This document shows positions 25,758 through 32,390 of a DNA stretch of 32,390 bases, piece by piece. The notes below the pieces were generated by a model. The model saw nothing but the letters and a program-made list of their open reading frames with translations. It was not told the origin of the DNA and did no database searches. The stretch is from Planctomycetota bacterium (GTDB lineage: Bacteria; Planctomycetota; Planctomycetia; Pirellulales; Pirellulaceae): the NCBI GenBank assembly GCA_017303505.1, contig JAFLCP010000089.1, positions 1 to 32,390 of the forward strand. The letters are read 5' to 3'. How positions within the stretch are numbered: the first letter of the stretch is position 1; every line of letters starts with the position of its first letter. A program made the translations under genes and the position numbers.

Positions 25758-26478
25758 TGGTGTGGCAATGTTAGGGATTTTATTTTCGTGGAAAAAGTTA
25801 TTGAAGTTGCAATATCTAGTGGGGCCCGGCTAGGTGATGTGGGTGTTTATTGAGAGTGCCTGAGATTGTGAGTACTATTTATCTGTGTTTGTGTTGTAGT
25901 TGTAGCTTTAGTGGAATGGTATATCAGCGGGAATATAGACAATAAAAGTGAAAGATTTGTTTTTTGTAGATTTTCAAAATATGGATGAAGCATAGTTTTA
26001 AGGGAATAAATCTCGGGCGCCTGCTTGGCTATGCATGTTTGTTTAGTTTTTATTTCGATGTCTTTAGGATAAGGCTATTTGGTAGATTTTCAATCACAAG
26101 GATGTGAGTGATTAGTATTGGTAGTCGTTGATAAATGCTCGCAGGTAGTAGGGGGCGAAGCATATGTTGTCTTGGTTCGTCACAAGGAATTTCGGCAACA
26201 AGAACTTTTGGTCATAACTTCTCCGCTTTCTACTTCTTAGGGACACGTTCTTTACTCGAAGCCTAATCAAGTTCTGGCAAAAGAAGACCCAGGATCTATA
26301 GATCAAGGTAGTCTGACCTTCTTATTGCAGTCAAAGTCTTGGTATTCACCGAATCCCATGCTGTGTCTACTTTCGACAGTTTCTTGACGGTTAATTCGAT
26401 GAAATCCCTCCTCAATGAGCGATTGCTTTTCGATATGCAGGCAGTTTTACCTTTCGTATGTTCTTGGGAATTCCATTT
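25758..26478. other. AT-rich gene-free region after the pse operon
   Basis: No coding frame with family-like features. A 64-residue minus-strand frame at 26112-26306 has protein-like composition (LPKFLVTNQDNICFAPYYL) but no recognised domain and no clear ribosome site. It may be a relic. The right end leads into the decayed transposase. Confidence 0.4.
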
Positions 26479-27460
26479 AGGGAGCCGACTCCGAATAACT
26501 CATCAATTACCGAAGTCCAAGAGCGTCTACCTCAAAGTGTTCACGAAGCCGCATTCGAGGGGGTCTATGCATCGCATATAGTAAGAAGTTGATTCGGGGG
26601 AAAATGTTGTTGTGGATTCCACAACACTTGAGGCCGATGCTGTGGTAAAGAGCATCGTTCGTCGAGACTCTAGTGACGGCTGGCGGAACTATTTGATTGG
26701 ATTGACGCGAGCGGATGCTGTTATCGGGGCCGACGAGCAACCAGTCGTGGAAGAGTTGCAACGATTTAATAAGTACCGAGGGGGGCTAAGAAGACTGGAA
26801 AGAAACTCCTATCCAGATGCCGAAATTGCCAAGAAGAATCCTACGACTCGTTTAGCTCATGAAGCGGAAAGCATTGTAAACACCGAGTGAAGCTTGATTA
26901 GAGGTGCCCAAATCGGACCGGCTACTACTTCAAATGCTGTTACGCTCGATGGTAAGTCTCCATGCCGCTCAGGTGCATTTGCTGAACGCGGGCTTGAGCG
27001 ATGCGATTAAATAGGTCATAGCAGGCAAATGTTCTCATTCGACGCAGGCCTTGACAGCACTTACAGAGCATACTGATTGCAACGCTTGTATTCCTGAGCC
27101 CGAGCGACGCAAATAAAGACGTCGCAATTTGCGAGACCGAAATTTAAGAACGTCGTGCACAGCTAAATAGTCGAAAACGGGAGAAGGTCCGCAAGGGGCT
27201 AGAACTCCAGCGTCTTCGCAGTGAGATGGTGGCATATAGCTTTGCTCATGCTTTGGAGAATGGCGACGACAGGCCAACTCGACTGCGAGGTATTGAGAAG
27301 AATCAAAAGCGGTGCTGCATCCTGACAGTGGCGTTTAGTCTTAGGGTGAGATCCTACGTCGATTGTTTGGAAGCGGCGTAGCACGCAGTCTACAAGGGAC
27401 AAGGAAGGCGTTCCCGAACGACTTTTGGGCGGTTCTATGGTCCCTTGGATGACTTTTGCC
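26479..27460 (+). pseudogene. Decayed DDE transposase (IS1182/IS4-like)
   Basis: Pieces of one transposase lie in order, in shifting frames. 26479-26592 gives TPNNSSITEVQERLP, matching the family string TPDHSSLTxxRxRLP. 26588-26890 gives VVVDSTTLEADAVVKSIVRR and, later, PDAEIAKKNPTTRLAHEAES (family: VDSTTLEANAAMKSIVRRDTGE ... DPDAKITKMKDGRTHLAHKAEH). About 27083-27112 gives the IPEPERR string. 27151-27381 gives a C-terminal piece with YSFAHALENG. The end, ARSLQGTRKAF near 27376-27415, is in yet another frame. At least three frameshifts or stops make it non-functional. Terminal inverted repeats were not identified. The exact IS family assignment is tentative. Confidence 0.75.
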
Positions 27461-27606
27461 AACCATATTGCCCCCCCAAATGTGTATTGGCTTGAAAACA
27501 CGACTCTGGAAAAATTTTTTCCGTCGCAGCTTTATGTCTGTTGCAAAGTCGCAAAATGTGTTTTGTTCAACGGGGCACTAAAGTGGGGGCGCGATTAATT
27601 TCGGAG

Positions 27607-27634
27607 TTGATTGCGTCGGTGGTTTTGCTATTTT
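27607..27634 (+). promoter_or_regulatory. Candidate promoter of the glycosyltransferase gene
   Basis: TTGATT (27607-27612) and TATTTT (27629-27634), 16 bp apart, resemble sigma-70 boxes about 30 bp before the ATG at 27666. This is a weak match, reported only because the gene follows a decayed insertion sequence and needs its own promoter. Confidence 0.2.
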
Positions 27635-27665
27635 ATATGATGTGCGAATAATAGGTTCATTTAAA

Positions 27666-29108
27666 ATGTCAAAGGTAGGCGTATTTGTTCATACCTATAA
27701 GTCACCTCATTTTGAAACAGCACTTGAGATTGCGGAGAGGCATTGTGAATTTGGTCATGAAGTGTTTCTGTATTTCGTCGCGGATGACTTGCCGTATGTC
27801 GAACCATATCATCTGAGAAGTAGTTCTCCTCTGGTTCGGGCACTAGCCCAGTGTCCTGCCGTAACGCGTGCACGAAAAATTCTTTCTAAGAAGATCAAAA
27901 CTCGGGTGGGTTTTGATCTTTCAAGGCGGCGTCGCGCGGAATATTTCTCTGAAGGAAAGTTGCGGAAATTTGATAAGCTAAGTGAATTGCAGTCGTATAG
28001 GTGGAACGGGCAAGACACAGGAATGGCGGTCGCTTCGTCATTAATCTCAGCGCATCGCAATTCACAGTTGGACGTTAAACAAGTTAGTGATGAGGTTAGT
28101 CGGGCAATCACGTCGTTCATCGTTTCTTTTGAAGGTTCGCATGACTTCATAAAAAAGGATCGACTTGACTGTGTTTTCGTATTTAACGGTCGACTAGTAA
28201 ATGAGAGGGCAACAAGGCGAGCTTGTGGTATTGCCGGGGTTTCGTGTTTTACACACGAATACGGTTGCGATAAGACAAAGTACTCTGTCTTTGATACCGT
28301 TCCGCACAACAGAATGGAAGTGCAAGCTGTAATGATAAAGAAATGGGCGATGGCTTGTAGGCAAAATAAGTGCGAGGCGGAGGGCATTGCAAGCAACTTT
28401 TTTTTGTCGAGGCAGTGCGGGTCATATAAGGAAAGTTCCGCATTTACTCATACGCACGGTGATGAGGGGAAGCCCTCCGAGTCTTTGGGCTATCAGCGGA
28501 TTGTCACGTACTTTTCTAGTTCCGACGATGAATTCGTGTCCATCGGGGATGAGTTTTGTCAAGAAGGGTACAGGACGCAACAATTAGCCGTGCGAGCATT
28601 GCTTTCAGCTATTGGTAAGTACTCGAATACGTTTCTGATAATACGAATTCACCCACATTTACTGCACAAACACCCGGACGAAGAACGATTTTGGAATAGT
28701 TTGGAACTGACAAAAAACGCAATAATAGTGCCTGCGGGTAGTAAAGCAAATTCATACAAATTGATCGACGAAAGCGATCTCGTTTTTACTTATGGATCGA
28801 CGACCGGCATTGAGGCCGCGTTTTGCGGAAAGCCATCTTATCTTCTTGGCTCCTCATTCTACGACCAACTTGGCTGTTGCACAAAAGCATTTGACGCAGA
28901 GGCGATCGACAACGCGCTCCAGTCACCAATTGCTCCAGAGGAATGCAAAGCGCTTTCACTACCGTACGGCTATTATTACTCAACGTTCGGATTTGAGTTT
29001 AAAAACTTTGTCGCCAGTGGAATTCACGCTGGACGATTTAAGGGAGTTGACTTATTCGGGAAGACGATTTTACGTTCTGCTCTGCGGCGATTGGGACTCG
29101 GAAAGTAG
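27666..29108 (+). CDS. Putative glycosyltransferase, capsule-synthesis type
   Basis: A 480-residue soluble-looking protein with an N-terminal Rossmann-like start (KVGVFVHTYKSPHFETALEI). Its C-terminal half resembles KpsS/CDP-glycerol-transferase GT-B proteins: IIRIHPHLLHKHPDEERFW (about 325-343) and DLVFTYGSTTGIEAAFCGKP (about 371-390), the usual donor-site D-x-V-x(3-4)-S-T-x-G-x-E-A pattern. Such proteins move sugars or sugar acids onto surface polymers. Lying 1.9 kb after the pse operon it could use CMP-pseudaminate, but that is a guess. ATG 27666 is preferred over a GTG at 27642, which adds RIIGSFK ahead of the natural start. No signal peptide or membrane segment is evident. Confidence 0.65.
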   Translation: MSKVGVFVHTYKSPHFETALEIAERHCEFGHEVFLYFVADDLPYVEPYHLRSSSPLVRALAQCPAVTRARKILSKKIKTRVGFDLSRRRRAEYFSEGKLRKFDKLSELQSYRWNGQDTGMAVASSLISAHRNSQLDVKQVSDEVSRAITSFIVSFEGSHDFIKKDRLDCVFVFNGRLVNERATRRACGIAGVSCFTHEYGCDKTKYSVFDTVPHNRMEVQAVMIKKWAMACRQNKCEAEGIASNFFLSRQCGSYKESSAFTHTHGDEGKPSESLGYQRIVTYFSSSDDEFVSIGDEFCQEGYRTQQLAVRALLSAIGKYSNTFLIIRIHPHLLHKHPDEERFWNSLELTKNAIIVPAGSKANSYKLIDESDLVFTYGSTTGIEAAFCGKPSYLLGSSFYDQLGCCTKAFDAEAIDNALQSPIAPEECKALSLPYGYYYSTFGFEFKNFVASGIHAGRFKGVDLFGKTILRSALRRLGLGK

Positions 29109-30018
29109 CGACTCAGGGCTTCGAGTACTACGTTGAGTTGGGAAGACATCAAGTTAACACAAGGAAACATGTGTAGAGTCTGATTTAGTTGTGGTCGACC
29201 GCTCCGATCCCGTAGCAGGCCAATGCAACTTGCTGCCAAATCACCTTTTTTGATAACCAATTGGACTTAATAGGATCGCACCGCGGAATAACTACTGGAT
29301 TGTTTCCTTCGTGGCCGATTGGGCTAGTTCAATCAGGCCATCGGTGCTCAGCTATCTAGTCATTCGTTTGAAGAAAACGAATGCACGATGTTGATTGTCC
29401 TGCTCGCGTGAAAAGTGGCGGGTAACGTTCCCAAAAAGCATAACGATGCCCGCAGTAGCTGCATGGATTTGGAAAGACCTTAAAGCCAGATGCCAACAGC
29501 GGGCTCGCTGATCGTCAAGCATTCACGTCGTGTAATCGTTCGTGTGGCCAGCAGCGTTCAATACTTCAGGGGAGGGTTATGGGGGGCTGGCTGGAAACGT
29601 ACAGTTAGATCGAAGGCGAATTTTTGGCCCCAATCGACGCCTTCTACGGCCACCATCATCGCACGCATATCTGGCAGAAGTCCTGCATCCCTCGATCTCT
29701 CCGAAAATCGAAACAATTAAACTGGGGTCAGGGGAATCGCGCTCGCACGCGATCAAATCGCCTGTTTTTAGCTCAAAACTAATTAAAAAGCACTCGAAAA
29801 AAACAGCGTTAACTGAAAAGTTCAGTTTCATGAATGATTCGGTTAATGAGTGGCCGGTGTCCAGTGTAGAGTATATTTAAACATGTAGTGGTTAGTATTT
29901 TGGTCTCGAAGATGCTGTATCTCCAAGCCTGGGTTTTTCAGTCTACGGATGGGATTTGAGAAGTCTTAAAAAGCGTGTTCCAGTTGACGGTTTGAGTATT
30001 TTTTGAATTGGGTATCGT
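29109..30018. other. 0.9-kb gene-poor stretch
   Basis: No complete gene. Overlapping plus-strand frames at 29490-29880 share no domain pattern. The segment ACTGGGGTCAGGGGAATCGC near 29720 resembles the lead-in sequence of REP-associated tyrosine transposases, but no such gene follows. Probably old mobile-element debris; the promoter of the methyltransferase gene should lie at its right end. Confidence 0.4.
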
Positions 30019-30771
30019 ATGTTTAGCAAGATCCGGAGGGTGTTCTCCTCGACAGCGCGGTGGGGATTGCAGTCATCAACTATCCTAAGGGCAGTCGGGC
30101 TGATTCGTCTATATTGGTACTTATACATCCGAAAATCACTCCGGACCCAAGATTCGACTCATGCATATTCAGCAACTGTCGCGCATAATCTTAAGTCGCT
30201 CTCAAATTTCCGGCTCACTAGAATGCGGCTGTTGATTGATCCGCTTTCAGTTATTGAGGTAGTGCCCCCGGATTCAAAAGTGTTGGTTATAGGGTGCAGA
30301 AACGAGGCGGATTTATTGTTGATGGTAGCAAAGGGCTTTAATCCTAAGAATATACGCGGGATAGATCTGATTTCGTATAGTCCTTGGGTTGATAGTGGCG
30401 ATATGCATAAGCTTCCATATGGCGATGGTGAGTTTGATGCTGTAGTTTGTGGGTGGACACTAAGTTATTCGTCGCATCCCGATTTGGCTGCAATGGAAAT
30501 GATGCGAGTTGTAAAGAAGGGTGGAGTGGTTGCCGTCGGAGTGGAGTATTGCAGCGACATTGGTGAGGTCGCGAAAGTAACGGGATATGCGATCGAAGAT
30601 GATTACGATCGTAAACTGAACTCAGTAAATGACTTGCTAGGTCTTTTCAAAGACAGACTCGATCATGTTTACTTTAGCCATGATGCGCCATTACGTGTTT
30701 CGCATTCGGCAGCGGGGGTTGTCGGCAATCCGTCTTCGGTGGCAGTGGTTTTCTCTATTACACAAGATTAG
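30019..30771 (+). CDS. Class I SAM-dependent methyltransferase
   Basis: A 250-residue protein with a basic, possibly membrane-associating N-terminus (residues 1-45, aromatic LIRLYWYLYI at 28-37). A Methyltransf_11-type core follows: motif I KVLVIGCRNEADL (87-99), the acidic end of strand 2 in IRGIDLISY (112-120), GDMHKLPYGDGEFDAVVCGW (127-146) and MMRVVKKGGVVAVGVE (161-176). It would transfer methyl from S-adenosylmethionine, probably to a sugar or lipid given the glycan context; the substrate is unknown. The frameshifted dioxygenase gene follows after 68 bp on the same strand, suggesting co-transcription. No clear Shine-Dalgarno. Confidence 0.82.
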   Translation: MFSKIRRVFSSTARWGLQSSTILRAVGLIRLYWYLYIRKSLRTQDSTHAYSATVAHNLKSLSNFRLTRMRLLIDPLSVIEVVPPDSKVLVIGCRNEADLLLMVAKGFNPKNIRGIDLISYSPWVDSGDMHKLPYGDGEFDAVVCGWTLSYSSHPDLAAMEMMRVVKKGGVVAVGVEYCSDIGEVAKVTGYAIEDDYDRKLNSVNDLLGLFKDRLDHVYFSHDAPLRVSHSAAGVVGNPSSVAVVFSITQD

Positions 30772-30839
30772 GGCCGCATACAGATAAGCGGTTGGATTAT
30801 GATCTCTCTTCTAATCGTTCAGTTAAGAAAGGGGAGTCG

Positions 30840-31786
30840 ATGTTTCGGAAGGTAGTTCAGGCGTTAAAGAGATTTCGAAGGGAAATGAAATCCCGACAGG
30901 AGTTTAGGAGGGCCTTTTTGGAGTTTCTAAAGAACCCGTCTCGGTGCACTGATATGTCCCAGCAAGAAGTTTTGCGAAGGAATTTCGTGCTTCGTGGCTG
31001 CCGAGATTTTCGTTGGGCAATGGATTTGCTAAAGAGGCACGTGTTTACTTCAAGAACACCGGTTCAAAAGTTTGACCTTCTACAGTTGTCTGCAGCAGAA
31101 GTTTGTTCGGCTGTAGACACCCTTAAGCGTGACGGAGTTTGGATTTGCCCAAAACGGCTTGATTATGACCTAGTCTTGCGTATTCGGGAAAAGCTTGAAA
31201 AAAAACGATGGTTTCGCGTAAGGATCCCACGGACGTACAGACAATTGTTGATATTACTCCCAAAGCTGCCACATATTGGTATGATCAAAAGGATTTAATG
31301 GACATTGAAGAGTTTGTTCTACTTGCAAAGGATTGTGGGTTGTTGGAGATTCTGACAAGGTATTTGGAATGTTCTCCTTGTTTTGATATGATGACGTCTT
31401 GGTGTTCGTTTCCTGCCAATGGCGCGGACTCGGCATCGGCGCAGCTGTTTCATTTTGATTTGGATCGAATCAAGTTCCTGAAGGTTTTTATTTATTTGAC
31501 CGACGTCACGGAGTCAAATGGTCCCCACGTATTTGTTTTGGGATCACATAAGAGAACAGCGGATGTTGCTTACCACGATGGCCGCTATAGCGATGAAGAG
31601 GTAAAGAGCCTGCTGCCGGATTGCCCGCATGTATCGCTCTGTGGACCAGCTGGAACCGTCTTTGTTGAGGATACTCTCGGGTTTCACAAGGGCAAACCCG
31701 TTGAGGATGGTATGCGTTGTGTGTTCGAGTACCAATATTCAGTTTGTGAGTTTGGTTATCCCTATTCAGATGTGACGCTAAAATAA
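30840..31786 (+). pseudogene. Phytanoyl-CoA dioxygenase (PhyH)-like gene with frameshift
   Basis: Two overlapping plus-strand frames (30840-31298 and 31208-31786) together give one protein of about 315 residues. The first has the N-terminal half, ending LDYDLVLRIREKLEKK. The second has the Fe(II)/2-oxoglutarate core: FHFDLDRIKFLKVFIYLTDV (with His and Asp ligands at 31451 and 31457), NGPHVFVLGSH, DTLGFHKGKP with the distal His, and MRCVFEYQY with the 2-oxoglutarate Arg. The break is at a run of eight A (31198-31205). One extra A would join the frames as LEKK-TMVSRKDP. This is either a true mutation, a sequencing or assembly error, or polymerase slippage. ATG 30840 has AAAGGGGAG just upstream. 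The family hydroxylates varied small molecules and lipids. Confidence 0.75.
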
Positions 31787-31910
31787 TGGCGATCCACAGA
31801 GATTGACTGGAAAAAAGATGACTGGGCTTTGACTTTAGTTGCCACTTGTATGGTTTACGCAGAAGTTCTTGCGGGGTATTACACTTGAGTGTAAGGATAT
31901 TTTTTCGTAA

Positions 31911-32390
31911 CTATTCAGCCCGTTGTAGCGTTTTCGCTGGCAACGGCGGTATTGAGCTGGTGCGTGAGTATTCAGCAAGTGCATTTAGTAATCTATTCAG
32001 CGGATAGTGCCGTTGTAGTTTTAGTGTTCTGAATACAGTCATTAGTACTGAGTGCAACAAAGCTCGTCGACCGCTTTGATTGGAGTAACTTTTCTTGCGA
32101 ATCGGGACTGTGGGGCAAATAGAACACTCGGCAGTCTTATTGTCCATTGGCACATCGTAGTACCATTGAAACATTGAAAGCTGATTCTCATACTTTTCAA
32201 TTCGCTTGACTAGATGCTGTCCATCAAGGTGATGCAAGGGAAAACGCGATATTTCCAGCGATCTTCCTTCCAGTCTCGCCACACTCATGTCATAGCCATT
32301 GCTGTCTAGTCTGGCTGTTTGACCGTGCAGTTTCTTGGTATCGCGATAAACATCTACCAATCGGCGAGAGAAGGACTTCCAATCTAACTC
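31911..32390 (-). CDS. IS66-family transposase, C-terminal part (runs off window)
   Basis: The reading frame is open from the right edge to TAG at 31911, about 159 residues. It begins WKSFSRRLVDVYRDTKKL and continues through DVPMDNKTAECSICPTVPIR, KKSYSNQSGRRALLHSVLM and TVFRTLKLQRHYPLNRLLNA to IPPLP. This order matches the IS66 TnpC C-terminus (DVPADNNxAERxIRPxVxxRKxSYxNxSxxG ... SVxMTxxRTLKxxGxxP ... LPPLP). The catalytic Glu (in TAEC) is kept, but the normally basic residue after it is Cys and the glycine in SxxG is changed, so the copy may be decaying. The N-terminal part and the TnpA/TnpB partners lie outside the window or are absent. Confidence 0.82.
   Translation of the reverse strand, partial: ELDWKSFSRRLVDVYRDTKKLHGQTARLDSNGYDMSVARLEGRSLEISRFPLHHLDGQHLVKRIEKYENQLSMFQWYYDVPMDNKTAECSICPTVPIRKKSYSNQSGRRALLHSVLMTVFRTLKLQRHYPLNRLLNALAEYSRTSSIPPLPAKTLQRAE

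Noticed and set aside
27377-27392. Another GTAGCACG repeat edge
   Set aside because: It falls within the decayed transposase string coding VARSLQG, a conserved family motif, so the match is coincidental.

Overview
The window looks like a chromosomal stretch from a planctomycete, probably of the Pirellula/Rhodopirellula type. This is inferred from the HTTM membrane protein with its small companion, an exported Cys/Ala/Pro repeat protein, weak or absent Shine-Dalgarno sequences at many starts, and dense palindromic intergenic repeats. No rRNA, tRNA or CRISPR was seen. The main theme is cell-surface polysaccharide synthesis.

Layout. Positions 1-2740 carry three minus-strand genes (HTTM protein, companion membrane-anchored protein, exported Cys-rich repeat protein with a clear terminator). 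Positions 3168-4275 hold a non-coding array of about eight units of ~149 bp; in the last two junctions a 28-bp core between short inverted arms is flipped. At 4557 begins a NusG/RfaH-like antiterminator, followed by a convergent GT4 glycosyltransferase, UDP-glucose 6-dehydrogenase, a CDP-paratose/tyvelose-epimerase-like SDR, a convergent acyltransferase-3/SGNH O-acyltransferase and GDP-L-fucose synthase. Then come a Wzc-type tyrosine autokinase/chain-length regulator and a PglK/MsbA-like ABC flippase candidate.

After 1.6 kb of decayed sequence, 20159-25757 is a compact pseudaminic acid operon: pseB, pseC, pseF, a pseG-pseH fusion and pseI. Together these encode all six steps from UDP-GlcNAc to CMP-pseudaminic acid. 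Next follow a decayed DDE transposase, a KpsS/CDP-glycerol-transferase-like putative glycosyltransferase, a 0.9-kb gene-poor stretch, a SAM methyltransferase, a phytanoyl-CoA-dioxygenase-like gene broken by a frameshift at an A8 run, and the C-terminal part of an IS66 transposase running off the right edge.

How it works together (inference): the antiterminator would sustain transcription of long surface-glycan operons. Ugd, Fcl, the SDR epimerase and the Pse enzymes supply nucleotide sugars; GT4 and the later glycosyltransferase assemble; the acyltransferase, methyltransferase and dioxygenase decorate; the ABC exporter and Wzc-like kinase export and control length.

The most unusual DNA-level features are the tandem array with inverted cores, and a second family of ~134-146-bp elements with GTAG...CTAC inverted ends. 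These elements supply the TAG stop codon of three separate genes, and a related palindrome encodes the C-terminus of the HTTM protein.
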